A stretch of DNA of 64,000 nt from VAZQ01 sp035293945 (lineage in GTDB: Bacteria; Pseudomonadota; Alphaproteobacteria; Rhizobiales; Xanthobacteraceae): positions 56,078 through 120,077 of the forward strand of contig DATGLV010000033.1 in assembly GCA_035293945.1 (NCBI GenBank), read 5' to 3'. This document shows, one piece after another, positions 7,621 through 16,396 of this stretch. The notes under the pieces are model-generated. The model was not told where the DNA came from. It did not search any database and was given only the letters and a program-made list of their open reading frames with translations. Position 1 is the first letter of the stretch, and each line of letters starts with the position of its first letter. The translations under genes and the position numbers were made by a program.

Positions 7621-8496
7621 CTAGACCTTCTCGTCGGCGATCGGGTTCCTGAGCACGCCGACCTTCTCGATGTCGATCTCGCAGGTATCGCCGTTCTTCA
7701 TCCACACCGGCGGTTTGCGGGCAAAGCCCACGCCCGAGGGCGTGCCGGTCACGATGATATCGCCCGGCTCGAGCGTCATGCCTTGGGTGATATAGGCGAT
7801 GGTCTCGGCCACCGGGAACATCATGTTGTCGGTATTGTCCGACTGCATGACCTCGCCGTTGAGCCGTGTCTGGATCTTCAGGCCCTTGCCGCCAGGCGGT
7901 ATCTCGTCGGCCGTCACCATCCAGGGGCCGAAGGCGCCGGTGCCGTCGAAGTTCTTGCCCATGTCCCACTGCGTTGTCTTGCGCTGGAACTCGCGCACCG
8001 AGCCTTCGTTGAAGCACGAATAGCCGGCGATGCAGGAGTAGGCGTTCCCCACATCGAGGTGCTTCACCCGCTTACCCACGACCACAACCATCTCGGCCTC
8101 GTAGTCCAGCGTCTCGGTCACCTTGGGACGGATCATCGGCTTGCCGTGCGGCAACAGCGAGGTGTGACAGCGCATGAAGATGGTGGGGAACTTCGGAACA
8201 TTGTCGCGTTGGAAACCTTCCTTGACGTGCTCCAGATAGTTGAGGCCGAGACAGATGATCTTGCCGGGCCGAGCTACCGGCAGCGCATAGTCGATCCCGT
8301 TCAAGGGACGGCGGGCGCTCGCCGGCGCCCGCGTGGCCAGCGACTTGAGCGCGCTCAGGTCGCCGTTGTCGCGCCGCAGCCATTCGCCGAGATCGTACGG
8401 CGCCTGCGGGTCCACCGCCTGCAGGTCGATGACCTGTTCGCCCTCGACCACGCCGAGGCGCAATCCTTCATTCGTGCGGAAACCGACGATCTTCAT
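7621..8496 (-). CDS. Fumarylacetoacetate hydrolase-family protein
   Basis: 291 residues. An N-terminal domain (MKIVGFRTNEG) is followed by the FAH catalytic fold with metal ligands in DYEAEMVVVVGKR, GYSCFNEGSVREFQ and the FDGTGAFGPWMVTADEI region, then VTGTPSGVGFARKP. Such enzymes hydrolyse or decarboxylate beta-diketo acids from ring cleavage. Near a gentisate dioxygenase, a fumarylpyruvate or maleylpyruvate hydrolase is a reasonable guess, but the sequence alone does not fix the substrate. It is the likely first gene of the reductase cluster. Confidence 0.8.
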   Translation of the reverse strand: MKIVGFRTNEGLRLGVVEGEQVIDLQAVDPQAPYDLGEWLRRDNGDLSALKSLATRAPASARRPLNGIDYALPVARPGKIICLGLNYLEHVKEGFQRDNVPKFPTIFMRCHTSLLPHGKPMIRPKVTETLDYEAEMVVVVGKRVKHLDVGNAYSCIAGYSCFNEGSVREFQRKTTQWDMGKNFDGTGAFGPWMVTADEIPPGGKGLKIQTRLNGEVMQSDNTDNMMFPVAETIAYITQGMTLEPGDIIVTGTPSGVGFARKPPVWMKNGDTCEIDIEKVGVLRNPIADEKV

Positions 8497-8885
8497 GGCT
8501 CAAACTACTCCTGGTGCGCTTTTAAGAAGGCAGGCCCCCGATGGCGGAACCCGGCGAGGTTCTATTGGATGCAGCCGCCCGCGTCTACGGGTCTGGTGCC
8601 CCCTTTCCGTGATACCTGCCAACACCCTTTGACACGAGCTTCCGAAACAAAGGCGCACTAGCAAAAGCGGGGCACCAGGGGTGCGATTCTGGTCCCGCTT
8701 TCGATGTGAAGCTCCGTAAGGGCTTGCGGCAGATGTGGCAGGAACTTCAAATCGGGACACTCGCGCAGGCTCGTCACAACCTTTCGGTTCGGCCGCCGCA
8801 TCGCTCAGGACCTTTCTCACACCGGGTCGTCAATACCTGCAGGCCGGGATATTGTTGAATGATCCCGTGCGAGGGGCGCCAGAAA
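8497..8885. other. Divergent intergenic region with hairpin
   Basis: 389 bp between the divergently read FAH gene and ABC transporter genes; it must hold both promoters. The only clear structure is a hairpin at 8664-8701, with arms AAAGCGGG/CCCGCTTT and ACCAG/CTGGT. No convincing coding region is seen. Confidence 0.5.
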
Positions 8886-9683
8886 ATGCCAACTGCGTTG
8901 ATCGAGATCGACAAGGTCAGCAAGTCGTTCGACGGCGGAAAGACGCAAGCGGTAGAGGACGCAAGTGTTGCGGTCGGGCCTGGCGAATTCATCGTCGTGG
9001 TCGGGATGTCCGGAGCCGGCAAGACCACCCTGCTCAAGTTCATCAACCGCCTGGTCGAGCCCGACCGGGGCGACGTACGGGTCGAAGGCACACGCGTCGC
9101 CAGCATCGATGCGCCGACGCTGCGGCGAAGCATCGGCTATGTGTTCCAGGGCATCGGGCTGTTTCCGCACATGCGGGTGGGTGAGAACATCGCGGTGACC
9201 ACACAGCTCCTGGGCTGGGGACCCAGCGCGATCGCCAGTCGCATCAAAGAGATGCTTGATCTCGTCGGCTTGCCGCAGAGCTACGCCCAGCGGTTTCCGA
9301 GCGCCTTGTCAGGCGGCGAGGCGCAGCGGGTGAGCGTCGCGCGCGCGCTCGCGGCGCGGCCGCGCATCGTGCTGATGGACGAGCCGTTCGGCGCGCTCGA
9401 TCCGGTGACGCGCGACGCCCTCGGCTCCGCCTACCGGCAGCTGCATGACCGGCTCGGCCTTACCACCATGATGGTGACCCACGACGTGCAGGAGGCACTG
9501 CTCCTCGCCGATCGCATCGTGGTGATGAGCGCCGGCCGGATCAGCGCACAGGGCACGCCGCGCGAGCTTATGGCGGGCGCGGGCAATTCGGAGACTGCGG
9601 CCTTGATGGCGATGCCCAAGCGGCAGGCCGAGCGCATCGCGTCTATCATGCAGCGCAAGGACGGGGGGGCCGCGCATGGATGA
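8886..9683 (+). CDS. Glycine betaine/osmoprotectant-type ABC transporter ATP-binding protein
   Basis: A 265-residue ATPase with Walker A GMSGAGKTT, Q-loop GYVFQGIGLFPHM, signature LSGGEAQRV, Walker B RIVLMDEPFGALD and switch His in MVTHD. It belongs to the OpuCA/OsmV/ProV group but lacks the C-terminal CBS pair that many of these carry. It overlaps the downstream permease fusion by 8 bp. The ATG at 8886 is preferred over one at 8859 because GAGGGG precedes it and the family N-terminus matches. Import of betaine, choline or a related osmolyte is inferred. Confidence 0.85.
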   Translation: MPTALIEIDKVSKSFDGGKTQAVEDASVAVGPGEFIVVVGMSGAGKTTLLKFINRLVEPDRGDVRVEGTRVASIDAPTLRRSIGYVFQGIGLFPHMRVGENIAVTTQLLGWGPSAIASRIKEMLDLVGLPQSYAQRFPSALSGGEAQRVSVARALAARPRIVLMDEPFGALDPVTRDALGSAYRQLHDRLGLTTMMVTHDVQEALLLADRIVVMSAGRISAQGTPRELMAGAGNSETAALMAMPKRQAERIASIMQRKDGGAAHG

Positions 9684-11232
9684 GCGCATGCAAAGCGCGC
9701 TCGCACTCCTACCCGATTATCTCTCGCGCCATGTTCTCTTGAGCGGGTCCGCGATCGTGCTTGGAGCCGCGCTGGGCCTGCCGTTGGGGCTATGGCTGGT
9801 GCGCCATCCGCGCTGGCGCTGGCCGGCATTGGCGGCGGCGAGCTTTGTGCAAACCATACCCGGGCTGGCGCTGCTGGCGCTGTTTTATCCGCTGCTGCTC
9901 GCTCTCTCGCTGTTCAGCGACAAGCTGTTCGGCTTCCATCTTCCAGCGCTCGGCTTTCTGCCATCGCTGCTGGCGCTGACGCTCTATTCGATGCTGCCGA
10001 TCCTGAGAAACGCGGTCGCGGGTCTCACCGGCCTCGACCCGGCGGTGATGGAGGCGGCGAGCGCCGTCGGCATGACGGATGGGCAGCGGCTCTTGCGCGT
10101 CGAGATGCCGCTCGCGGCACCGGTCGTCATGGCCGGCATTCGCACCGCGGCGGTGTGGACGATCGGGGCCGCGACGCTTTCAACCTCGGTCGGGCAGACG
10201 AGTCTCGGCAACTACATTTTCACCGGCCTGCAGACCGAGAACTGGGTCTTCGTGCTGTTCGGCTGCGCCACCGCCGCGGTGTTTGCCTTCGGGGTCGATC
10301 AGCTGCTCGGTCTGATCGAAGCCGGAGCGGCGCGGCGCGACCGGGTGCGTATCTTGATCGGCGTCCTGTTGATGGGCACGGGCCTTGCGGCAGCCTTGAC
10401 CCCGTTATTCGCCGGCGGACCGCGCACCTATGTGGTCGGCGCCAAGAACTTCAGCGAGCAATTCATCCTGGCCGAGCTCATCTCCGATCAGCTGAGGCGC
10501 GTCGGCGCCACATCGGAGCGCAAGGATGGGCTGGGCTCCGCGGTCGCATTCCGCGCGCTCGCCGCCTCCGACATCGACGTCTATGTGGATTATTCGGGAA
10601 CGCTGTGGACCAACGTGCTCGAGCGCAATGATACGCCGGAAAGCGCCGCCATGCTGAAGGAGCTGACAAGTGAGCTCTCCATGCGCTTCGGCGTGACGCT
10701 GCTCGGCGCGCTCGGATTCGAGAACGCCTACGCGCTGGCAATGCGCCGCGACCGCGCGGCGGCGCTCGGGGTGCACTCGATTGCGGATCTCGCCCAGCAT
10801 GCCGGCGATCTGACGTTCGGCACCGACCTCGAATTTCTGAGCCGGCCCGAATGGACCGCGCTCAAGAATGCCTATGGGCTCGCCTTCAAGGCGCAGCGCT
10901 CCTATACGCCGACGTTCATGTACCGGGCGCTCGAGGCCGGCGATGTCGACGTGATCACTGCCTTTTCCAGTGACGGGCGGATCGCCGCACAGGGGCTCGA
11001 GGTGCTGACTGATCCCAAGCACGCCATACCGGCCTATGACGCGGTCGTGCTCATTGCACCGCGCCGTGCCCAAGACGAGCTGCTGCGCCGCGCGCTCACG
11101 CCTTTGATCGGCAAGATTGCGGTGGGGTCCATGCGCGAGGCCAATTTCATGGTCGATCGCGACACCGACAAGGCAAGCCCCGGGCAGGCCGCCCAGTTTC
11201 TTGCGCGCGCCGTGGGGTTGAGCGCGCAGTAA
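9676..11232 (+). CDS. Fused permease and substrate-binding protein of an osmoprotectant ABC transporter
   Basis: 518 residues. Residues 1 to about 215 form an OpuCB-like permease with about six helices and the cytoplasmic coupling motif EAASAVGMTDGQRLLRVEMP. After another hydrophobic segment (about 220-240), an OpuAC/ProX-like type II binding domain starts at VVGAKNFSEQFILAELI and runs to the end, with VDYSGTLW and YTPTFMYRALEAGDVDVI. The fusion tethers the receptor to the membrane channel, so with the ATPase upstream the transporter is complete in two genes. The ligand is probably a quaternary amine. Confidence 0.85.
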   Translation: MDERMQSALALLPDYLSRHVLLSGSAIVLGAALGLPLGLWLVRHPRWRWPALAAASFVQTIPGLALLALFYPLLLALSLFSDKLFGFHLPALGFLPSLLALTLYSMLPILRNAVAGLTGLDPAVMEAASAVGMTDGQRLLRVEMPLAAPVVMAGIRTAAVWTIGAATLSTSVGQTSLGNYIFTGLQTENWVFVLFGCATAAVFAFGVDQLLGLIEAGAARRDRVRILIGVLLMGTGLAAALTPLFAGGPRTYVVGAKNFSEQFILAELISDQLRRVGATSERKDGLGSAVAFRALAASDIDVYVDYSGTLWTNVLERNDTPESAAMLKELTSELSMRFGVTLLGALGFENAYALAMRRDRAAALGVHSIADLAQHAGDLTFGTDLEFLSRPEWTALKNAYGLAFKAQRSYTPTFMYRALEAGDVDVITAFSSDGRIAAQGLEVLTDPKHAIPAYDAVVLIAPRRAQDELLRRALTPLIGKIAVGSMREANFMVDRDTDKASPGQAAQFLARAVGLSAQ

Positions 11233-11235
11233 GCC

Positions 11236-11676
11236 TCAAAAGCTCCCGTGCGCCATCCAGGTCGCGAACAAAGGCGCGATCAGCACCAGCGCCAGTTCCG
11301 TGCGTATGATCATCTGTAAAACCTTGAAGCGGGACGCCTCGAGCATTTGCCCGCGGCCGGCACGGATATCGCCGCGCCAGCGCAAAAACGCCACCGTCGG
11401 GTAGATCGAGAGCAGCGCCACCAGCACGAACACGCCGACCAGCGCATGGAACGGGCTGCTCTGCAGGTAGTAGGTAGCGCCCTTCTCCAGGAACATGCGG
11501 GCGATGCCGGTCAGCAGCACCAGCGTCGCCGAGGCGCCGTAGATGACGTCGAGTCGTTGGATCGTTCGCGCCTGATCGGCCGCCATTTCTTTCTTGAGGA
11601 AAAGGTGTTCACCAAGCAGGCTCGCGATCATCAGCATGATCACCACGTAGTGAATCCAGGCGACGATGACGGGCAT
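11236..11676 (-). CDS. DUF2214-family integral membrane protein
   Basis: A 146-residue protein with four predicted transmembrane helices: VAWIHYVVIMLMIASLLGEH, the YGASATLVLLTGIARMF region, FHALVGVFVLVALLSIYPTV and the C-terminal LALVLIAPLFATWMA. The first-helix H and E residues and overall layout match the DUF2214 family, whose function is unknown. It ends 4 bp from the stop of the converging transporter gene and lies downstream of egtD on the same strand. Confidence 0.75.
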   Translation of the reverse strand: MPVIVAWIHYVVIMLMIASLLGEHLFLKKEMAADQARTIQRLDVIYGASATLVLLTGIARMFLEKGATYYLQSSPFHALVGVFVLVALLSIYPTVAFLRWRGDIRAGRGQMLEASRFKVLQMIIRTELALVLIAPLFATWMAHGSF

Positions 11677-11700
11677 TCCGTTCCCCCCTTGCCGGTCAAC

Positions 11701-12669
11701 TCACTTGATAGCGCGCAGCGCCTGCACCGAGAAATAGTTGTCCGCATCCGTCCAGACAGCAACCGGTGCCCAACCACAGCCGCGCGCCAGCGCACCGAAT
11801 GAATCGACCGTGTACTTGTAGCTGTTCTCGGTGTGAATGGTCTCGCCGGCGCGAAAGTCGATGTTGCGACCGCAGACATGCACGCGCTGGCGTACGAGGC
11901 TCGCCAGATGCATCTCGATGCGCGAGCGCTCGCGGTTGTAGAAGGCCTGATGGCAGAAGCGGGTGAGATCGAAATCGGCGCCGAGCTCGCGATTGATGCG
12001 GGCCAGGATGTTGAGATTGAATTTTGCGGTCACACCCGCCGCGTCATCATAGGCGGCATTGAGGATGGAGGGTTCCTTCACCAGATCGACGCCGACGATG
12101 AGAAGCGCCTCCGGCCCGAGGATGCGGGCGGCGTGCTGCAGGAAGGCGCAGGCCTGGTGCGCCTCGAAATTGCCGATGGTCGAGCCCGGGAAAAAGCCGG
12201 TCCGCGCAAGCGAGGAGAGTGACGGCGGCAGGCGGAAGCTCTGGGTGAAGTCTGCCGCGATCGGCAGCACCTTGAGGCGCGGATAGTCGGCCGAGAGCTG
12301 TGCCGCCTCGGCGGAAAGCCAATTCGCCGAGATGTCGACCGGCACATAAGCGGCGATTGCCGGCGCGGCATCGAGCAAGAGCCGCGCCTTGCGGGTCGAT
12401 CCGCTGCCGAACTCGATCAGGGCGGTTTCGATCGGCAGCAGCCGGGCTATGTCGGTCGCGTGAGCGGCCAGGATCGAAAGCTCACAACGCGTCGGATAGT
12501 ATTCCGGCAGTCGCGTGATCTCGTCGAACAGCCGAGAGCCCTCCTCGTCATAAAAGTATTTCGGCGCCAGCCGCTTGGGGCGCGCCGTCAGACCCTCGAT
12601 GACGTCGTGCGCAAAGGTGCCCTCATAGAATTCGAGGGGACGGCGGCGGACGGCCGACTGAACACTCAT
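11701..12669 (-). CDS. egtD: L-histidine N-alpha-methyltransferase EgtD
   Basis: A 322-residue SAM-dependent methyltransferase. RPKRLAPKYFYDEEGSRLFDEIT and LPEYYPTRCE near the N-terminus are EgtD family signatures, followed by LIEFGSGSTRK for SAM binding, SNY-type PGSTIGNF and a C-terminal IHTENSYKY motif that contacts histidine. It converts histidine to hercynine in ergothioneine synthesis. The ATG at 12669 matches the family start. It follows egtB on the same strand with about 50 bp between, so the two form an operon. Confidence 0.92.
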   Translation of the reverse strand: MSVQSAVRRRPLEFYEGTFAHDVIEGLTARPKRLAPKYFYDEEGSRLFDEITRLPEYYPTRCELSILAAHATDIARLLPIETALIEFGSGSTRKARLLLDAAPAIAAYVPVDISANWLSAEAAQLSADYPRLKVLPIAADFTQSFRLPPSLSSLARTGFFPGSTIGNFEAHQACAFLQHAARILGPEALLIVGVDLVKEPSILNAAYDDAAGVTAKFNLNILARINRELGADFDLTRFCHQAFYNRERSRIEMHLASLVRQRVHVCGRNIDFRAGETIHTENSYKYTVDSFGALARGCGWAPVAVWTDADNYFSVQALRAIK

Positions 12670-12722
12670 GTGCAACTCCATTGGTTGTCGGCCCCCGTTC
12701 GAGGCCCCGCAAGCAGCAGCGC

Positions 12723-14054
12723 TCAATCCGGGTATTCGACCAAACGCACGCCACTGAATTGCCAGCGCGCCGCAGGATAGAAGAAGTTACGATAGCTTTC
12801 CCGTGCGTGACCCGCAGGCGTGGCGAGTGAGCTGCCGCGAAGCACCATCTGGTTGATCATGAACTTGCCGTTATATTCACCCAATGCACCATCCGCGGCC
12901 CGGTAGCCCGGATACGGTAGATAGGCGCTGCGCGTCCATTGCCACACGGTGCCGAATGCTTCCTCGATAATACCGGCACGGGCGGCGACCTCCCATTGCG
13001 CTTCGGTCGGCAGATCCTTTCCGGCCCAGCGCGCGAAGGCATCAGCCTCGTAGTAGCTCACGTGGGTAACCGCCGCATGCGGATCGACAGGCTCGCGGCC
13101 GCGCAAGGTCAATGCCAGCCAGGCGCCGTCGGTTTCCACCCAGTAGGCGGGCGCACGCCAGCCTTCTGCTTCGACCGCCGCCCAGCCGTCCGACAGCCAC
13201 AGGCTGGGCGTCACATAGCCGCCGTCGGCGATGAATTCGAGCCACTGACCATTGGTCACCAGGCGACGCGCAATCCGCGCCGACCCCAGCAACACGTCGT
13301 GTGCCGGACATTCGTTATCGAAGCAGAAGCCCTCGCCTGTCCAGCCGATGCGCCGAATCCCATGCGGCAGTTCGACAAAACCGCCCCCTGCCATTTGCTC
13401 CCCCGCATCAGCGCGGTCCCACGCGTCTTCCGACACGCTATGCGGGACAGGGTTAGGGTGGGGGTGCGGCCGCACCCAATTCGGATCATAGGCAGGCGCA
13501 AGCGGATTCTGCGCCAGCGCATGCAATATGTCGGTGAGGATCAGCTCCTGATGCTGCTGCTCGTGATGCAGACCTATCTCAAGGATGCGGCCGACCTCTG
13601 CAAGCTTGTCCTCCGCGGCATGAGCGACAAGGTGCTCGACCGCCTGATCGACATGAGCGCGGTACGCGGTGACTTCGTTCGCCGAAGGTCTGCTGAGCAC
13701 ACCACGTCGCGGCCGCGCGTGCCGCGGGCCGGCCGCCACATAGTACGAATTGAACAGATAACCGAACGCCTCGTCGAACATGCGGTAGCCGGGAAGATGC
13801 GGCATCAGCAGAAACTGCTCGAAGAACCAGGTCGTATGCGCGCGGTGCCATTTGGTCGGACTTGCGTCCGGCATCGATTGCACCATCTGGTCCTCGGGAC
13901 TGACCGGGGCAGCGCGACGCTCGGTCTCCGCGCGCACGGCGCGGAAGGCCCCAGACCAGGCGGCGCGGGCATCGTCAGGGCGCGACGCGAGATGCCCGCC
14001 GGTCGCATGCCGCTCGCCGTGCAGGCGGATCACAGAGGATAGACTGGGCGCCAT
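12723..14054 (-). CDS. egtB: Ergothioneine biosynthesis protein EgtB (iron-dependent sulfoxide synthase)
   Basis: A 443-residue protein with an N-terminal DinB-like domain carrying the iron-binding HTTWFFEQ His and HHEQQHQE cluster (about residues 75 and 165), and a C-terminal formylglycine-generating-enzyme-like domain ending in GHARESYRNFFYPAARWQFSGVRL. EgtB joins hercynine to a thiol (gamma-glutamylcysteine or cysteine). ATG 14054 has CGGGA upstream. No egtA, egtC or egtE is next to it, as is common for alphaproteobacteria. Confidence 0.9.
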   Translation of the reverse strand: MAPSLSSVIRLHGERHATGGHLASRPDDARAAWSGAFRAVRAETERRAAPVSPEDQMVQSMPDASPTKWHRAHTTWFFEQFLLMPHLPGYRMFDEAFGYLFNSYYVAAGPRHARPRRGVLSRPSANEVTAYRAHVDQAVEHLVAHAAEDKLAEVGRILEIGLHHEQQHQELILTDILHALAQNPLAPAYDPNWVRPHPHPNPVPHSVSEDAWDRADAGEQMAGGGFVELPHGIRRIGWTGEGFCFDNECPAHDVLLGSARIARRLVTNGQWLEFIADGGYVTPSLWLSDGWAAVEAEGWRAPAYWVETDGAWLALTLRGREPVDPHAAVTHVSYYEADAFARWAGKDLPTEAQWEVAARAGIIEEAFGTVWQWTRSAYLPYPGYRAADGALGEYNGKFMINQMVLRGSSLATPAGHARESYRNFFYPAARWQFSGVRLVEYPD

Positions 14055-14275
14055 GCGCAATCCCGGCTTTGAAAATTTGCTAGTGGAATAGGATCAATAA
14101 AAGCCCGGCCCGAACGTTCCGCTACTAGATACGTAGCGGCGCGGATGGGGGTTAGCTCTGCTCGCGGAGAGTTTATCAGGCCGAAGCGCCAGGCTGCGTG
14201 CCGGGCGGAAGCCCCCGCGCAGGGCAAAAGTGTATTGATTGCAGTATTTTACGAAGCAGAACTCGCGTCGTCCGC

Positions 14276-14827
14276 CTATTGCGTGACCTTGACCGCGTTG
14301 GCGCCGGCAGTTGCCGCCACGGTGTCTTGCGCGGCGGTGCCACCGCTGACCCCGATGGCGCCCACCAGCCGGCCGTTCAGGATGATCGGCAGCCCCCCTT
14401 CCGAGGCTATCGGCCGCGCCTCGTCCGGAAAAGTCATGAAAGCGACATTGCCGGCCGAGAACTGGTCGGCAAAGACCTTGCTCGGCCGCCGGAACATGGC
14501 CGAGGTGCGCGCCTTGGCTTGCGCCAGCGCTGCCGACGAGCTTTGCGCCCCATCCATCTTCTCGAAATAGATGAGCTCGCCCTCCGGCCCCACGATGGTC
14601 ACCGCCATGTGCCAATTGTTCTTCTTGGCTTCGCCAAGCGCCGCATCCGCTGCCGCCTTAGCCTGCTCATTGGCGATCGGCTGACCGTAATCGGGCGGCG
14701 GCACGGACGGCAGCGCGACCGGCCGCGGGCCAGCCTCCCCGGGCTGTTGCGCAGACGCGCCGGCACACAAGACAACAAGGCAAAGCCCCGCGATGGTCGC
14801 TGAATTCGTCAAGGCGGCAAGTCGCAT
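14276..14827 (-). CDS. Exported heme-binding HbpS/GlcG-family protein
   Basis: 183 residues. A signal peptide (MRLAALTNSATIAGLCLVVLCAGASA) is followed by a Pro-rich linker and a GlcG/HbpS fold: AKAAADAALGEAKKNNW, a MAVTIVGPEGELIYFEKMDGA strand pair, and GGLPIILNGRLVGAIGVSGG before the C-terminus. Family proteins are periplasmic or secreted oligomers, some binding heme, others of unknown role next to glycolate or PQQ-linked genes. The start is set by the signal peptide. It has no obvious partner gene here. Confidence 0.75.
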   Translation of the reverse strand: MRLAALTNSATIAGLCLVVLCAGASAQQPGEAGPRPVALPSVPPPDYGQPIANEQAKAAADAALGEAKKNNWHMAVTIVGPEGELIYFEKMDGAQSSSAALAQAKARTSAMFRRPSKVFADQFSAGNVAFMTFPDEARPIASEGGLPIILNGRLVGAIGVSGGTAAQDTVAATAGANAVKVTQ

Positions 14828-15102
14828 CAGAGTCTCCCAGTTCGACCCGTGCCGAGTCGTCCCCCGCGCAGCGGTGCCATCATCTGGTCCAAAAACTGTC
14901 GTCGGTGGTGATTGCACCCGGCTAGTGCCCCGCCCAACATAGGCGAGTTGCGGCGAGACCGGCAAGCACGGCTTGCGGGCGCGCCTGTGGCAGTGACCAT
15001 CGAGCCTATCCCAACATGCCCTTGCCCCTGATGATCCGTCCCACACCGATCGTTTCCAAAGTGATACTCTCCACAATCATCAAGGCGCCGACGGGGGGCT
15101 CG

Positions 15103-16365
15103 ATGCGACACAGGGTCATGGCTGTTGCGGGCTGGGTGCGGATGCGGACGGCTCGCGCCGCATTGATTGCCGGCGCCACCACCGCGGGTCTCCTGGCCCT
15201 CGGGCCCGCCCCGGCTGCGGCGCAAACCGCCAATTGCCGCACGACCGGCAACTTCAACACCTGGCTTGCCGACTTCAAGAAGGAGGCGCTGGCCCAAGGC
15301 ATCTCGCCTGCCGCCATCGCGGCGGCTTCGCCCTACCTCGTCTATGATCAGCGCATCGTCAACATTGACCGCGGCCAGCGTTTCTTCTCGCAGACCTTCC
15401 TCGAATTCTCCGACAGGATGCTGCCCGCCTATCGGCTGCAGCAGGGCGCAGCCGAGATCAGGAAGTGGCAGCCGGTGTTCCAGCGCGAGGAGAAGGAGTT
15501 CGGCGTGCCGGCAGCGGTCATCACCGGCTTCTGGGGGCTCGAGAGCGACTTCGGCGGCGGCCAGGGCAAGGACAATGCTCTCAAATCCCTGACCACGCTC
15601 GCCTACGACTGCCGACGGAGCGACATGTTCCGCGGTCACCTGTTCGATGCGCTGCGCATGATCGAGCGCGGCGACCTGCGGCCGGAGGAAATGATCGGCT
15701 CGTGGGCAGGTGAGCTCGGGCAGACCCAGATGATGCCATCGGAATATTATCGCGATGCGGTCGACTATGACGGCACCGGCAAGCGCAACCTGATCAAAAG
15801 CGTGCCGGATGTGATCGGCTCGACCGGCAAGTATCTCGTCTATCTCGGTTGGAAGCGCGGCGAGCCGTGGCTGCAGGAGGTGCGCGCTCCCGCCAACACG
15901 CCGTGGCAAGAGGCCGACCTCTCGATCCAGCACCCGCGCGCCCAATGGGCCGCCTGGGGCGTGACCCTTGCGGACGGCCGGCCGCTTCCGTCCGACAAGC
16001 TGCCGGCCTCGCTGGTGCTGCCGATGGGCCGCTTTGGCCCGGCATTCCTCGCCTATGATAATTTCCAGGTCTACCTGAAATGGAACCAATCGCTCACATA
16101 TGCGCTGACCGCCGCCTATTACGCGACGCGGCTCGAGGGCGCGCCGGCGATGCACCGCGGCGGCGACATCCCCAAGCTCAGCTTCGATGAAACGCGCGAG
16201 CTGCAGCTCATTCTGGAGAAGCGCGGCTACGACATCGGCCGCACCGACGGAATCTTGGGGCTAAAGAGCCGCAGCGCCGTACGCGAGATGCAGGTCAAGC
16301 TCGGCCTGCCGGCGGACTCCTGGCCGACCACCGAGTTGCTCGCGCGCCTGCGGCAGGGGCGGTAA
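15103..16365 (+). CDS. Lytic murein transglycosylase (MltB/SLT type) with peptidoglycan-binding domain
   Basis: About 420 residues. An exported N-terminus is followed by an SLT_2 catalytic domain with ITGFWGLESDFGG holding the catalytic Glu, RGDLRPEEMIGSWAGELGQTQMMPSEYYRDAVDYDG, and PDVIGSTGKYLV. A C-terminal PG_binding_1 domain follows (LQLILEKRGYDIGRTDGILG). The enzyme cleaves the glycan strand of murein to anhydro-muropeptides in the periplasm. ATG 15103 gives a reasonable signal peptide; 15118 is possible. Confidence 0.88.
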   Translation: MRHRVMAVAGWVRMRTARAALIAGATTAGLLALGPAPAAAQTANCRTTGNFNTWLADFKKEALAQGISPAAIAAASPYLVYDQRIVNIDRGQRFFSQTFLEFSDRMLPAYRLQQGAAEIRKWQPVFQREEKEFGVPAAVITGFWGLESDFGGGQGKDNALKSLTTLAYDCRRSDMFRGHLFDALRMIERGDLRPEEMIGSWAGELGQTQMMPSEYYRDAVDYDGTGKRNLIKSVPDVIGSTGKYLVYLGWKRGEPWLQEVRAPANTPWQEADLSIQHPRAQWAAWGVTLADGRPLPSDKLPASLVLPMGRFGPAFLAYDNFQVYLKWNQSLTYALTAAYYATRLEGAPAMHRGGDIPKLSFDETRELQLILEKRGYDIGRTDGILGLKSRSAVREMQVKLGLPADSWPTTELLARLRQGR

Positions 16366-16396
16366 GGAGTTTGTAGGGCCGGTACTAAGCAAGAAG

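Noticed and set aside
14827..16155. A 442-codon minus-strand frame opposite the lytic transglycosylase
   Set aside because: The catalytic and peptidoglycan-binding motifs are all on the plus strand.
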